Of a stretch of DNA of 64,000 bases, positions 34,913-44,915 are shown one piece after another. The stretch is from Candidatus Woesearchaeota archaeon (GTDB taxonomy: Archaea > Nanobdellota > Nanobdellia > Woesearchaeales > JACJVV01). The first letter of the stretch is position 1. Each line of letters opens with the position of its first letter. Below the pieces are notes generated by a model that ran no database searches, had not been told where the DNA came from, and saw only the letters and a list, made by a program, of their open reading frames with translations. The DNA is taken from NCBI GenBank assembly GCA_020637495.1, contig JACJVV010000002.1, positions 259,474 through 323,473 on the forward strand, written 5' to 3'. The translations under genes and the position numbers were made by a program.

Positions 34913-35331
34913 CAACAAGAATAGTGTTTAACAATGACATAATCAAGTTTATGTCGATATTTCAGAATGTTACAAAGACATCTTTGAAAGATTGCATTGA
35001 TTCCAACAGTAAGATGATATTTATTGTTGATGAGAACCAGGCTGGAAAAGCGATAGGGAAGAAAGGAGCCAACATCAAGAGGCTTGAGCAGAAATTCAAG
35101 AAGAAAGTGATGGTCGTTGAATACAGCAAAGACATATCGCAATTCATTAAGAATGTCATATATCCTAGCAAAGTCAAGGATATAACAGAAGAGGATGGCA
35201 CATTCACAATAACTCCAATTGATACATATACAAGAGGTGTTATCATAGGGAGAAGTGCGGCTAACTTGAGAGAATTCGAGAGCATAGTCAAGAGATACTA
35301 TCCGATAAAGGAACTCAAGGTCGCACAATAA
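34909..35331 (+). CDS. nusA: NusA-like KH transcription factor
   Basis: 140 aa, archaeal short NusA with two KH domains. The KH signatures are VDENQAGKAIGKKGANIKRL near residue 40 and DTYTRGVIIGRSAANLREFE near 105. Lacks the N-terminal and acidic domains of bacterial NusA, as is usual in archaea. Coupled by ATGA to rpl30e. Confidence 0.9.
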   Translation: MTTRIVFNNDIIKFMSIFQNVTKTSLKDCIDSNSKMIFIVDENQAGKAIGKKGANIKRLEQKFKKKVMVVEYSKDISQFIKNVIYPSKVKDITEEDGTFTITPIDTYTRGVIIGRSAANLREFESIVKRYYPIKELKVAQ

Positions 35332-35390
35332 TGACAAATGATATCATTATAGCATGATATACAAAATAAAAGAGAGAATAACGATCAAAA

Positions 35391-35828
35391 ATGGTAAAGA
35401 AGACATCAGGAATGAACGCAGCTAAGAAGCTGGGGAAAAGAAGGAACAAATCACAGTGGTTGCACGCACCTTTCAAGAAGAAGACACTTGACCTTAGGAC
35501 AAAGTCAGATCCATTAAGAGGATCATCACAGGCTAAGGGAATAGTTCTTGAGAAGATCCAACTTGAGGCTAAGCAGCCAAACTCAGCTATGAGAAAATGC
35601 GTAAGGGTTCAGCTTGTCAAGAATGCAAAACAGGTTACAGCTTTCCTTCCTGGAGATGGAGCTACAAAGCTTTGTGATGAACACGATGAAGTTATCATCG
35701 AATGCATCGGCGGAAAGATGGGAAGAGCTAAAGGAGATATGCCAGGAGTAAGATGGCAGGTAATCAAGGTCAACGATCAGTCATTGAATGCATTAAGACG
35801 TGGAAAGATCGAGAAAGCACGTAAATAA
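35391..35828 (+). CDS. rps12: Ribosomal protein S12
   Basis: 145 aa. Conserved decoding-centre segment EAKQPNSAMRKCVRVQL and VTAFLPGDGA are present, together with KGDMPGVRWQV near the end. Archaeal length with the lysine-rich N-terminus. Confidence 0.95.
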   Translation: MVKKTSGMNAAKKLGKRRNKSQWLHAPFKKKTLDLRTKSDPLRGSSQAKGIVLEKIQLEAKQPNSAMRKCVRVQLVKNAKQVTAFLPGDGATKLCDEHDEVIIECIGGKMGRAKGDMPGVRWQVIKVNDQSLNALRRGKIEKARK

Positions 35829-35850
35829 ATAACAATACAAGGTATAAAAA

Positions 35851-36462
35851 ATGAGTACACAAAACGCAGAAATCAAGGTTTTCAACAAATATTCAGCAGA
35901 TGGCATAAAAGTACAGGATCCAGGTCTTGTAAGATATATCAATCTTGAGCCAAGGATAGTCCCAAAGACAGGCGGAAAGAACATCGGTATAAGGTTCCAT
36001 AAGTCAAAGACATTCATAGTGGAGAGGCTTATCAATAAGGTCATGACCTCTGGACACAAGTCTAAGAAACATACAAGGACTTCTGGACATATCACAGGAA
36101 AAGGTCAGACTGCCTATAATATTGTAGAGAAGGCATTTGAGATCATCGAACAGAAGACAAAGAAGAATCCGGTGATGGTGCTTGTCGAAGCAATTGAGAA
36201 TGCTGCTCCAAGAGAGGAAGTCATAGCTATCGAATATGGTGGAGCAAGATATCCTAAGGCAGTAGAGATGGCACCTCAAAGAAGAGTTGATCACGTTCTA
36301 AGATTATTCACACAGTCTGCTTACAGCAAGAGTTTCAACAAGCCAAAAGCAATAGAGGTTGCTTTATCTGATGAGATAATAAACGCTTTCAACATGTCTC
36401 AGAACTCAGACGCTATCAGCAAGAAACTAGAGCTTGAAAGACAGTCTGACGCAAGCAGGTAA
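35851..36462 (+). CDS. rps7: Ribosomal protein S7
   Basis: 203 aa. GGKNIGIRFHKSKTFIVERL, KKNPVMVLVEAIENAAPREE and GGARYPKAVEMAPQRRVDHV are typical archaeal S7 blocks. AAGGTATAAAAA precedes the ATG. In many archaea EF-1alpha follows; here the operon ends. Confidence 0.95.
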   Translation: MSTQNAEIKVFNKYSADGIKVQDPGLVRYINLEPRIVPKTGGKNIGIRFHKSKTFIVERLINKVMTSGHKSKKHTRTSGHITGKGQTAYNIVEKAFEIIEQKTKKNPVMVLVEAIENAAPREEVIAIEYGGARYPKAVEMAPQRRVDHVLRLFTQSAYSKSFNKPKAIEVALSDEIINAFNMSQNSDAISKKLELERQSDASR

Positions 36463-36467
36463 GGATA

Positions 36468-36530
36468 ATAATTTATCATCTATTCTTAATTATTTTTATT
36501 CATTATTTATCTCTTTTTATTATACTTTAA
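36468..36530. terminator. T-rich terminator after rps7
   Basis: Repeated T runs (TAATTATTTTTATT, TATCTCTTTTTATT) follow rps7, before the convergent gene at 36547. Likely ends the RNA polymerase/ribosomal operon. Confidence 0.45.
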
Positions 36531-36546
36531 GAAATAATATTTATTC

Positions 36547-37038
36547 TCAATTCTTTGGAATTATAATTGTCTCAGTAGAACTGCCATCAAAAAAATTGTA
36601 GCTACTTCTCTTGTCATCATAGATTACCCTGAGTCCATAGCCAAGCAAGAATAATGAGACTGCTCCAGATATCAATCCAGTACTGATATCCAACAGCTGC
36701 CTTGCAGAGGCCTTGTTCCATTCTCTTATCTCTGCTCCCATCTTTGACTCATAATCCTTGAGGGACTTGACCGCATATGCATGATCAGATGAGATCTCTT
36801 TCACATATTCATCAATTGAACTGCCAACTTCTGCAAGGACCGCAGGAGTAAGCTCCCTATTGAGACGGTTGCCTGCAACATATACATGATGCTTGAAAGC
36901 CTCATAGGTCTGATGTACAACAGAAAGCTCGTCCATCACTTCTTCCTGACGAGAAACATCCTTAAAACTTAGTACAGAGACTCCGGCATTGAGCAATAAA
37001 GCCAGAGAGATATAGCCAATCTTCTTCTTTGTATTCAT
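36547..37038 (-). CDS. Hypothetical membrane protein
   Basis: 163 aa. An N-terminal hydrophobic segment (~7-24) and a second near 122-140 (SAVSLFLLGYGLRVI) flank an extracytoplasmic helical domain. A short tail SSYNFFDGSSTETIII follows. No family recognised. TATA-like AATTTAAAAG ~25 bp upstream. Confidence 0.55.
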   Translation of the reverse strand: MNTKKKIGYISLALLLNAGVSVLSFKDVSRQEEVMDELSVVHQTYEAFKHHVYVAGNRLNRELTPAVLAEVGSSIDEYVKEISSDHAYAVKSLKDYESKMGAEIREWNKASARQLLDISTGLISGAVSLFLLGYGLRVIYDDKRSSYNFFDGSSTETIIIPKN

Positions 37039-37100
37039 AGAAAAGAGTGTTATTCAATCTCTTTTAAATTAATCTATTCTAGAAAGCAACTATCTGGATA

Positions 37101-38381
37101 TCATCCGAAATTATCAAGTCCAGTCTGGACATTGGATATCTTGACTTCTGGACGATTCTTCATCTCCTTGTACTTTGCTTCATTTATCTCACTTACACCA
37201 TAGTCCCCATCATATCCTGGAAATACCTTTATCTGACCAAGCCTATTCTTGATCATTATATCACCTAGACCATCCTCGATCTTATCTATCTCATCCTTTG
37301 AGCTCTTGAGCAGGACATCAAACTCGCTTCTTCCCTCAGTCACCAGCTTGTTATATACGCTCCAGACTGATTTAGTGTTTACAGCCTTGCCAAGCATGTC
37401 AGCTATGATATCAGATAAAGGAAGCAATGTCTTGAAAGGCGCAGCACTCTTAGGCACATACCCCTCAGCCCTGTCAGCTAATTCCTCAACCCTTCCTAGA
37501 ACACCCAGCACTAATGGTTTCTTGCATACAGGACAGATACCTCGCAATTTTTTAGTCTGGCTAGGGAAAGAGCAGAAATTACATTTCCTATGCCCATCGA
37601 TATGATACTTCCCATAATTCGGATCAACCTCAATCGTGCCTTTATACCCATCTTTCTCTCTTATCGCCTTTATCAGATTTTTATAGGTCAATCTCTTAAG
37701 ATCAAATATGGTTGCTTCCCTTCCAAGACGCCATGGCCAATAACTATGGCTATCAGAATTCGATAACTGAGTGTATCTGTCAAGCTGACTAAGCCGCCAG
37801 TTCATTGGTGGATCACTGCTCAATCCCGTCTCTATTGCAAATATGTTCCTCTCCTGATCCTTGAAGCATTCTTTCATGCTATCAAACCCGCTTTTTGAAC
37901 CGAATGTGCTGAACCAAGGTGTCCAGATGTGTGCTGGAAATACCTCAATATCCTTTGATATCTTCTTTAGTTCATAGACAAAATCAGGACATGGTATCTT
38001 AAATATCGGTCTGCCATCATAATCAACTCGTCCATGCTTGAGAAGGTAATCTGTTATCTGTGAGACGATCTCAAGTGAAGGTGCCAGAAGACATAGATGA
38101 TTTCTCCTTCCTTTCCCACCTTGAGAATAAACTAAGCTTATCTCTGAGCTAAGAACGAACTTGAAGCCAGAAATTGTCTCATATATCCCATCATTCTCGA
38201 CCAGGCTCCTTTTCAGTTCAGAGAACCATTCTGGATGCGTAAAATCTGCAGTTCCTAGAAGATTCACGCCTTTGACCCTGGCCCACTTCTCAAGATTCTT
38301 GAGTGTCAAGTCTCTGGAACAGGCTTGAGAATGTTTTGAATGCAGATGCAGATCAGCAATATATTCCATTTTAGATATCAT
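37101..38381 (-). CDS. Endonuclease Q (PHP domain)
   Basis: 426 aa. PHP-type metal site residues are seen: DLHLHSKHSQ at the N-terminus, EISLVY, FPAHIWTPWF, and NSDSHS near 215. After these, a zinc-ribbon CNFC...CPVC lies near 265-285, as in EndoQ, which cuts 5' of deaminated bases (uracil, hypoxanthine) and abasic sites in archaea. The ATG at 38381 overlaps the stop of the small membrane gene (ATGA); an ATG at 38369 is also possible. Confidence 0.88.
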   Translation of the reverse strand: MISKMEYIADLHLHSKHSQACSRDLTLKNLEKWARVKGVNLLGTADFTHPEWFSELKRSLVENDGIYETISGFKFVLSSEISLVYSQGGKGRRNHLCLLAPSLEIVSQITDYLLKHGRVDYDGRPIFKIPCPDFVYELKKISKDIEVFPAHIWTPWFSTFGSKSGFDSMKECFKDQERNIFAIETGLSSDPPMNWRLSQLDRYTQLSNSDSHSYWPWRLGREATIFDLKRLTYKNLIKAIREKDGYKGTIEVDPNYGKYHIDGHRKCNFCSFPSQTKKLRGICPVCKKPLVLGVLGRVEELADRAEGYVPKSAAPFKTLLPLSDIIADMLGKAVNTKSVWSVYNKLVTEGRSEFDVLLKSSKDEIDKIEDGLGDIMIKNRLGQIKVFPGYDGDYGVSEINEAKYKEMKNRPEVKISNVQTGLDNFG

Positions 38382-38623
38382 ACTTTCAGCTTATAATACA
38401 TCAGAGCAAGACCTGAGAACAATAGCAATACCATCAACATTGTGCTCGCAATAGAGAATGGTGTTGAACCTTCAATGCTGCATTCCTCCTCAGCTGAGCA
38501 GCCATCATCAACATCACCTATGCAACAGCTGTTCGAATGTATAGCAAAACCTGTGAAAGCGACAGAAAGAACGGCAAGCCATATGACTGCGCAAACACCG
38601 ACTATGATTGTTGTCCTGTCCAT
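38378..38623 (-). CDS. Small membrane protein with Cys pairs
   Basis: 81 aa, two spans (5-26 and 57-76) separated by an acidic loop with CCIGDVDDGCSAEEECS, four cysteines likely disulphide-bonded or metal-binding outside. Coupled to EndoQ by ATGA. TATA-like TTTTTATAAATG upstream. Confidence 0.6.
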   Translation of the reverse strand: MDRTTIIVGVCAVIWLAVLSVAFTGFAIHSNSCCIGDVDDGCSAEEECSIEGSTPFSIASTMLMVLLLFSGLALMYYKLKV

Positions 38624-38674
38624 AATCCAATATTCAATTAAATCATTTATAAAAATTGCTATCAGCAGATCCGA

Positions 38675-39145
38675 TCATTTCCCTGCACAATCAAGTTTCA
38701 TCTTCTTTATGTCCTCATAAGGGAAATTACGCTCATACATAGCATTCCTGCAATCATCATCATAATTGCAACCGATGTTAAGATCCGTCTTCGAATTCAC
38801 TTCCTTTCCAGACTCGATTGTCTTTACAGTAATGTAACATGTTCCATCCTCAACAAAGCTATCCTGGTTGAGATATATCAGCGAAGCAACAACTGCAAGA
38901 ATCACGATAACAACTGCCACAAGGATATAAACAAGTGTAGGGATGTGTTTAGCATCAGTTCTGCTATCCCTCTTTCTTGCCTTGACCTCACTGCTTGAGG
39001 CAGAAGGTGAATTGAATAGGTCCTTTCTTCTTGACTTCATCGGATAACCGAAATTATTCCTCAATGTCTTTGCATTGATATCAAGGAATTCTGGTGCCTT
39101 CTCTTCATTATCTGAATCTGATTTCCCCCTGATTACCATGGACAT
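38675..39145 (-). CDS. Single-span membrane protein
   Basis: 156 aa. A basic cytoplasmic region of ~65 residues (KSRRKDLFN, KARKRDSRTDAKH), one membrane span ~70-91, and a ~60-residue external part with three or four Cys (GTCYITVK, LNIGCNYDDDCRN). TATA-like TATATTTAAAC ~20 bp upstream. No family recognised. Confidence 0.6.
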   Translation of the reverse strand: MSMVIRGKSDSDNEEKAPEFLDINAKTLRNNFGYPMKSRRKDLFNSPSASSSEVKARKRDSRTDAKHIPTLVYILVAVVIVILAVVASLIYLNQDSFVEDGTCYITVKTIESGKEVNSKTDLNIGCNYDDDCRNAMYERNFPYEDIKKMKLDCAGK

Positions 39146-39218
39146 ACCCTAAAGCTCCAAGTTTAAATATATTAACCTACTCAAACAGTCACATTTATAA
39201 GACATTAACTACTTTAAA

Positions 39219-40775
39219 ATGACGATGAGCAATAAAGAAAAGAAACAGGAGCTTCCTGATCTGTTGAGCATATTCAACCAGCCGGTCATGCATAGATGGA
39301 TTGAAAGGGATGAGGATGTTGATATAGATCTCCAGGTGCAAGAGCTTCTCAAAGTCATGAATCATCCTATACCAAGGGAACATCTTGGAGAGAGGATGCT
39401 CCAGGAGATACCTGAAGACAGATACATCAAGGTCTTTGATGAAACAAGCTTAGCAAATGTAATACTCAATACCTACACCTCTTACGCTGATCTCAAGAGA
39501 TTCATGTTCAAGAAAGTCTTGCAGCTGACAAATTTCTACTACCGACCTATAGATATGATGGTGAACAAGTATATGAATGAGATGAAGACTGACAATATGC
39601 ATGCAGTGGTCGCATTGGGTCTTGATCCTATATTTAATCCTGGATCAAATATAGACGGATTAAAAGAGATGGCAAAGAATAGAGGATTGATAACACCAAC
39701 GTCAATCGCAACAAGACTGATGACTGAGTTAGTACAGAAGAATGAACAATTCATCCAGGTATGCAGGGTCCTTGATTATGCTACTATGTCTGGGAATGAA
39801 TTCACAAAGCTTGCTCCGGAGATATTCAGGACTTCTAATGATCCTGATGAACCTGAACCAAGAAGACAGATAAGCAGGTTCACTTTTGGATTATTGACAC
39901 ATCATCTTGGATACTGGCATAAGCCGACTGCAGATAAGCATAGACTATTGTATGAACTATCCACCTTGAAATATTTCGACGAGAACCCTTTGAAGGATGT
40001 GATAGAATATGATGATGCGCGCAAAGACCAGGTCGATATAACGGGAGAGGTTGTTACAGAGCTAATAAAGCAGTACATGCGTGCTGAATATATGACATCA
40101 TCAGTGATTGCTGATGCACATGCAATGCACAAAGCTCAGAGGGACCTTGCCAAGGAGCATGAAAAGCAGCAATCACAGCGTGATCGTGCAGATGACCTTG
40201 AAACCAGATTAAGGCAAGAAAAGGACAAGGTCACGCAACTGGAAGGTATGCTAAAGAAGAAATCTCCAAAAGGACTGAAAAAGAGTGATCCAAAACTGCT
40301 AAAAGAAAAGGAAGAGTTGGAAAGGACAGTGAGATACCTTTCAGAGAAAAAGGCTGCATATGAAGCGACTATAGGTGAGAATGAGACGGAGATTTCAGCA
40401 TTACGCAGAGAACTTAGACTAGCAAACCAGAGGACTTCAGATCTCTCAAGAGAGATCGCAATGCTTACAAAAAAGCCCCAATATCAGGTGGTATTCTATG
40501 GAGAGGCAGAAAGACTAAGATACCAGGATGCATTTACAGAGACTGTTAATAATCTTATAGGCTATCTTTCAAGGGATCTATCGACAAGTGAACCATTCAG
40601 GAACTCAGGAAGATACAACAAAGGCTATGCAAAACTCAAAGAGGAATTCCCTCAATTTGACAGCTTCTACAAATTCAGAGGAGCACATTGGCAGCGTGCA
40701 ATTTATACGATAGAAGATAACAAGGCAATAATACTCAAGATACTGACGCATAATGAATATGATAAGTATTGGTAA
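39219..40775 (+). CDS. Hypothetical protein with central coiled coil
   Basis: 518 aa, soluble. N-terminal ~300 residues form an unknown helical domain (DVDIDLQVQELLKVMNHPIP); a coiled coil spans ~310-420 (EKQQSQRDRADDLETRLRQE); the C-terminal ~90 residues are a compact domain (YQVVFYGEAERLRYQ). TATA-like CATTTATAAG 20 bp before the ATG. Function not known. Confidence 0.6.
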   Translation: MTMSNKEKKQELPDLLSIFNQPVMHRWIERDEDVDIDLQVQELLKVMNHPIPREHLGERMLQEIPEDRYIKVFDETSLANVILNTYTSYADLKRFMFKKVLQLTNFYYRPIDMMVNKYMNEMKTDNMHAVVALGLDPIFNPGSNIDGLKEMAKNRGLITPTSIATRLMTELVQKNEQFIQVCRVLDYATMSGNEFTKLAPEIFRTSNDPDEPEPRRQISRFTFGLLTHHLGYWHKPTADKHRLLYELSTLKYFDENPLKDVIEYDDARKDQVDITGEVVTELIKQYMRAEYMTSSVIADAHAMHKAQRDLAKEHEKQQSQRDRADDLETRLRQEKDKVTQLEGMLKKKSPKGLKKSDPKLLKEKEELERTVRYLSEKKAAYEATIGENETEISALRRELRLANQRTSDLSREIAMLTKKPQYQVVFYGEAERLRYQDAFTETVNNLIGYLSRDLSTSEPFRNSGRYNKGYAKLKEEFPQFDSFYKFRGAHWQRAIYTIEDNKAIILKILTHNEYDKYW

Positions 40776-40837
40776 TTTATAGTAAGAGATAGATATGAAT
40801 TATAAAAAATAATAAAGAAATAATAATAATTAAGGTT

Positions 40838-40884
40838 TTCTGAAGTTTCTACTTTCAGAAACTAAGAAGTCCTCATGGACTTCT
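40838..40884. terminator. Two hairpins at the enolase 3' end
   Basis: TTCTGAA (40838-40844) pairs with TTCAGAA (40854-40860); AGAAGTCC (40865) pairs with GGACTTCT (40877) around TCAT. The second stem overlaps the enolase stop codon. Located between convergent genes, so probably a two-way terminator. Confidence 0.5.
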
Positions 40885-42165
40885 GAATGAAGTTCCAGCA
40901 TATCTGCAATTGCTTCCAAGCTCTTCCTCAATCCTCAATAATTGATTGTACTTAGCAAGCCTTTCGCTTCTGCATGGAGCTCCTGTCTTGATCTGTCCAG
41001 TCTTAAGTCCGACAACAAGATCAGCTATGAAACTGTCTTCAGTCTCTCCTGAACGATGTGATACCATGACTCCCCATCCTGCATCCTGTGAATCCTTGCA
41101 AGCCTGTATTGATTCAGTGACAGAACCTATCTGGTTCACTTTCAGCAGCAATGCACTGCATGCTTTCTTCTCGATTGCAGTTGCAATCCTTTTAGGATTT
41201 GTGACGAGAAGATCATCGCCTACAATCTGAGTTGTCTCCAATACATCTGCTGTAAGTCCTGGATAAGTCTCCCAGTCATCCTGATCGAATGGATCCTCAA
41301 TTGAGACAAGACCATATTCCTCGACGAAATTCTTGTATAGGTCGATCATCTCTTGCCCTGTCTTCATATCTGGAGTATCTCCTTTGAAATTAAGATCGTA
41401 GCTTCCATCTTTGTAGAACTCTGAGGCAGCAACATCCATACCTATCTTTATCTTTCCAGTATAACCAGCTTTCTCGATAGCCTCTTTTAGAAGTTCAAGA
41501 CCTTCATGATTATCCTGGATGTTCGGAGCAAATCCTCCTTCATCCCCTACATTCACAGCGTCTTGGCCATATTTTGCTTTGATGACTTTCTTAAGATTAT
41601 GATATGTCTCAGCACCCATCCTCATCGCTTCCTTGAATGATGTTGCTCCAATAGGCAATATCATGAATTCCTGCATAGCAAGCTTGTTCCCTGCGTGGCT
41701 TCCGCCGTTGATTACGTTGAAGCTTGGTACTGGAAGGACAAATTCTGTCACACCTGCAATCTCAGCGATATGCTTGTATAACGGAACTTTCTTTGCTGCA
41801 GCTCCAGCCTTGCATGCAGCCATCGATACAGCAAGTATCGCGTTAGCACCGAAATTGCTCTTGTTCTCTGTGCCGTCTGCCTTTATCATCGCATTATCGA
41901 TATCAGCCTGTCTTGTAGGATCCATTCCTTTGACGACGTCAAGTATCTTTGTGTTCACATTCTCAACAGCCTTAAGGACACCTTTGCCTAGATATCGTGA
42001 TTTATCTCCGTCCCTTAGCTCCAAAGCTTCATGGACTCCTGTTGATGCTCCACTCGGGACCATTGCCCTGAATACTCCATCCTCAGTAGTTAGATCGACT
42101 TCAACTGTAGGATTCCCTCTTGAATCTAGAATCTCTCTTGCATGTACATTCTGTATTGTTGCCAT
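40873..42165 (-). CDS. eno: Enolase
   Basis: 430 aa, converts 2-phosphoglycerate to phosphoenolpyruvate. Diagnostic parts: HAREILDSRGNPTVEVDL, VPSGASTGVHEALELRD, metal-binding VSIEDPFDQDDW, LLVTNPKRI, LLKVNQIGSVTES and VSHRSGETED. Normal length. SD AGGAGGTTTTG lies 5-8 bp before the ATG. Pairs functionally with the iPGM at 51235. Confidence 0.95.
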   Translation of the reverse strand: MATIQNVHAREILDSRGNPTVEVDLTTEDGVFRAMVPSGASTGVHEALELRDGDKSRYLGKGVLKAVENVNTKILDVVKGMDPTRQADIDNAMIKADGTENKSNFGANAILAVSMAACKAGAAAKKVPLYKHIAEIAGVTEFVLPVPSFNVINGGSHAGNKLAMQEFMILPIGATSFKEAMRMGAETYHNLKKVIKAKYGQDAVNVGDEGGFAPNIQDNHEGLELLKEAIEKAGYTGKIKIGMDVAASEFYKDGSYDLNFKGDTPDMKTGQEMIDLYKNFVEEYGLVSIEDPFDQDDWETYPGLTADVLETTQIVGDDLLVTNPKRIATAIEKKACSALLLKVNQIGSVTESIQACKDSQDAGWGVMVSHRSGETEDSFIADLVVGLKTGQIKTGAPCRSERLAKYNQLLRIEEELGSNCRYAGTSFRSP

Positions 42166-42279
42166 TTGACAAAACCTCCTATTTGAATATGAATATTATA
42201 TATATGAGTCCAGGTAGATGATTTATATATATTATGGTGACATGAATGTAAAGTTATGAAAACAGAATGCGAAATTGTG

Positions 42280-43161
42280 CTATTTCAGATTATCATCAAA
42301 GAATTCCAATGTCTTGTTCCATGCATCCTTCGTAGCTTCCTCATTGAACCTATCTCCTGAAGGATTTGCAAATGCATGATTCGCACCTTCATAGATAGTT
42401 ATATCATTCTTGATTGAAAGATCATCCAATGCAGATTCAAAAGCCATGACTGACTCAGGTGGTATTCCTTGATCTTCACTTCCGAATACCCCAAGGACAG
42501 GCCAGTTGATCTTCTGCAGCTCATCCTTATCATCAGTCAAAGAACCATAGTATATCACAGTAGCATCAAGCTTCTCTCCAGATAGTGCAAGCTGCAATGA
42601 TTGTCCTCCGCCAAAACACCAGCCCATCGAACCTATCTTCCCTACATCATCTCTACCCTTTAGATATTCTGCAGCATCAACAAGCTTCTGTGTAGTCGCA
42701 TTCTGATCTTCTCTTGCAACAGTGACAAGCTTCATCGCTTGATCTGCAGTATCTGCAACATTGCCATCATATAGGTCAATCGCATATACCACATATCCTT
42801 GAGCAGCAAGTTGATGAGCCATGCTCTTGACATTCTCATTCAGGCCCCACCATTCATGTATCATTATCACTCCAGGGAATGGCCCTTCTCCTGCAGGTTT
42901 GACAAGATAACCGTTAGGTGCATCCTCTATCTCTATAGAATCAAGATCGATATCACCAAATATTGCAGAATTACCATCATAATGCACAGTGCATGTGCCA
43001 CCAATGGCAACCTCTTCAGGCTGACATCCCATTGTGTCAGAGATAGGATGAGTATCAGCTAAATTGTTTCCATCTGTCATGGAATCATGCATTGTATCCT
43101 CCTGTGGAGCGCATGCTATGAGAAGAAATGCAAACATAAGCAGTATTATTTTCCGAATCAT
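42280..43161 (-). CDS. Dienelactone hydrolase-family lipoprotein
   Basis: 293 aa. Signal peptide with lipobox FLLIACAPQ, then an alpha/beta hydrolase: GVIMIHEWWGLNENVK, nucleophile elbow GSMGWCFGGGQS with Cys as nucleophile (typical of dienelactone hydrolases), Asp in GSEDQGIPPES and His in GANHAFANP. All triad residues are present. A lipoprotein form suggests work outside the cell on esters or lactones. A TATA-like CATTTATAATAC ~25 bp upstream supports this start; a longer frame begins at 43215. Confidence 0.85.
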   Translation of the reverse strand: MIRKIILLMFAFLLIACAPQEDTMHDSMTDGNNLADTHPISDTMGCQPEEVAIGGTCTVHYDGNSAIFGDIDLDSIEIEDAPNGYLVKPAGEGPFPGVIMIHEWWGLNENVKSMAHQLAAQGYVVYAIDLYDGNVADTADQAMKLVTVAREDQNATTQKLVDAAEYLKGRDDVGKIGSMGWCFGGGQSLQLALSGEKLDATVIYYGSLTDDKDELQKINWPVLGVFGSEDQGIPPESVMAFESALDDLSIKNDITIYEGANHAFANPSGDRFNEEATKDAWNKTLEFFDDNLK

Positions 43162-43211
43162 TAAAAGTTTAGAGAAATAATGTATTATAAATGTTATGAA
43201 AGAAAAAAAAA

Positions 43212-43985
43212 TCATGTCAGCTGATAGTTGCCTTTCAACAGCTTCTCTGGGAATACGACTGCGCCTTTCTTGTCGACAAGCTTGAATTCCACTATCTTCC
43301 TGACGAAGTCCTCTCCTCGCATCTTAAGTATCTCAATTGCCCTTCCACGAGTACCGTTTGTGTAGATTACATTGTAGATGACTATTATACCGTCAGAAAG
43401 GAAACTTATCGCTTCTCCCCTGTCAGTGTAAGTGCTTCTCAGATGCGCTGGATGCGCCTCTTCCCTGATAAGGAAAGATGTTATATGATTGCTCTCAAGA
43501 TACCTGAACAATTGCTCCATATAAATCCTGAACCTGTTCTCTTCTCCTGTGAAAGCCGATGAGATGCTGCTCAGTGAATCGACAACAAGTATGTCAGGCT
43601 TGAAATCCTTTGGGATAAGTACAGGATGAAGATCGATTAGCAGTTCCTTCTTTGCTTCTGACAATAATGCTTCAACGCTCCTTGCTATATCGAGTGCATT
43701 GAATCGCTTCAGCCTCAACAATCCTTTCTTCTCCATAGGTTCAGGCTGGAATCCGAAATCTTCCATGTGCTCTCTCAACCTGTCTTCTGGCTCCTCAAAG
43801 CTCATGTAGAGTACCTTCTTGCCCTTCTTGCATGCCTCATGCAGTACGTGAAGGCAGAATGCAGTCTTCCCTGAACCTGGACCTCCCTCAACTATGACAG
43901 CGTTCCCTTCAGGGATTCCTTCTTTCAGCAGTTTGTCAAATCCTGATATTCCTGTCTTAAATCTTGGTATTCTCTTTCTCGTCAT
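43212..43985 (-). CDS. KaiC-like RecA-superfamily ATPase
   Basis: 257 aa, single KaiC domain. Walker A is EGGPGSGKTAF near residue 34 and Walker B is ILVVDSLSS near 132; FKTGISGFDKLL and KVLYMSFEEPEDRLREHMED are KaiC/GvpD-type signatures, and MRGEDFVRKIVEF is the C-terminal strand pair. Start chosen at ATG 43985 after GGTGATAA; it overlaps the upstream gene by 29 bp. Together with the coiled-coil membrane protein it may form a membrane-linked sensor or switch. Confidence 0.8.
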   Translation of the reverse strand: MTRKRIPRFKTGISGFDKLLKEGIPEGNAVIVEGGPGSGKTAFCLHVLHEACKKGKKVLYMSFEEPEDRLREHMEDFGFQPEPMEKKGLLRLKRFNALDIARSVEALLSEAKKELLIDLHPVLIPKDFKPDILVVDSLSSISSAFTGEENRFRIYMEQLFRYLESNHITSFLIREEAHPAHLRSTYTDRGEAISFLSDGIIVIYNVIYTNGTRGRAIEILKMRGEDFVRKIVEFKLVDKKGAVVFPEKLLKGNYQLT

Positions 43986-44814
43986 TATTATCACCTTTTT
44001 TTGATACCATCGCCCTTCTCTCTCTTAGCAATGGTATCTGTCGATGTATATCCCTCAATAATTCACCGTATTTCTTTATCCTGGTATGATATGTAGATTC
44101 ATTCAATGAACCCTGATCAAAATATTCCTTCTGCGTCTCAGCCACAAGATCATTGACTGATTTTGCCCTGACCTCCAGTTTCTGTATCTGCCTGTCGATT
44201 ATCACAATCCTGATCGGCTTGTTGAAGACTAGGAATAATATAACCAAAACTGCAATAGTTATGAGGATGTTCCAAATGTTCTTTTTCAGGAAATTCAGGA
44301 ACGTCCTTGAATAGGCATCATACAACGCTCTTAATTTTGTTTCAGCAGCTTCAAGCTCAGATATCTTAGAATATGTATCCTCTATTATCTCAAGTGATTC
44401 CTCATATCTCTCAGCCCTGTAGGAAGCGAAAGCCTCATCATAAGAATCATATAATATTGTCTTGTTTATTGCAGTTGATTTATTTATTATCAGCTCTAGA
44501 GTGCTAAGTTCATCTCTCGTAAGATAAGCATTTGATTTTATCTCGCTTACTTCTTGAAGTTTTGATTTGACAGTGTCATAGTTAGGAGTGCCGTTCTTCT
44601 TTTCAATATCTAACTGTGCATTATAGAATTGTCTTGCAAGAAGCAATGTGTCATTATACCGTACAATTGCAAATCCATCATCTCTCAGCTGAAGCATCTC
44701 AGCATTCTTATCCTTTATCTGCTGATCGAGTGTAGCTGCTTCATCAGATATCGCAAAAGCTGATACTACAACCAGAACAAAACATAAAAGTAATGGGATT
44801 AGCTTATATCGCAT
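43957..44814 (-). CDS. Membrane protein with external coiled coil
   Basis: 285 aa. Signal peptide (1-21), a helical external region of ~140 residues, one span near 186-203 (ILITIAVLVILFLVF) and a basic cytoplasmic tail with a coiled coil. Reads as a receptor-like protein. Followed by the KaiC-like ATPase, which it overlaps. SD AGAGGT precedes the ATG. Confidence 0.6.
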   Translation of the reverse strand: MRYKLIPLLLCFVLVVVSAFAISDEAATLDQQIKDKNAEMLQLRDDGFAIVRYNDTLLLARQFYNAQLDIEKKNGTPNYDTVKSKLQEVSEIKSNAYLTRDELSTLELIINKSTAINKTILYDSYDEAFASYRAERYEESLEIIEDTYSKISELEAAETKLRALYDAYSRTFLNFLKKNIWNILITIAVLVILFLVFNKPIRIVIIDRQIQKLEVRAKSVNDLVAETQKEYFDQGSLNESTYHTRIKKYGELLRDIHRQIPLLRERRAMVSKKGDNNDEKENTKI

Positions 44815-44915
44815 AATATACCTCTTTTTAGTACATATCTGGTAGTAGCATTTTTAAAGGTTACGTATATTCAGGGAATGAAAGATTTATATATCATTTA
44901 TCTCAAAGTAACACT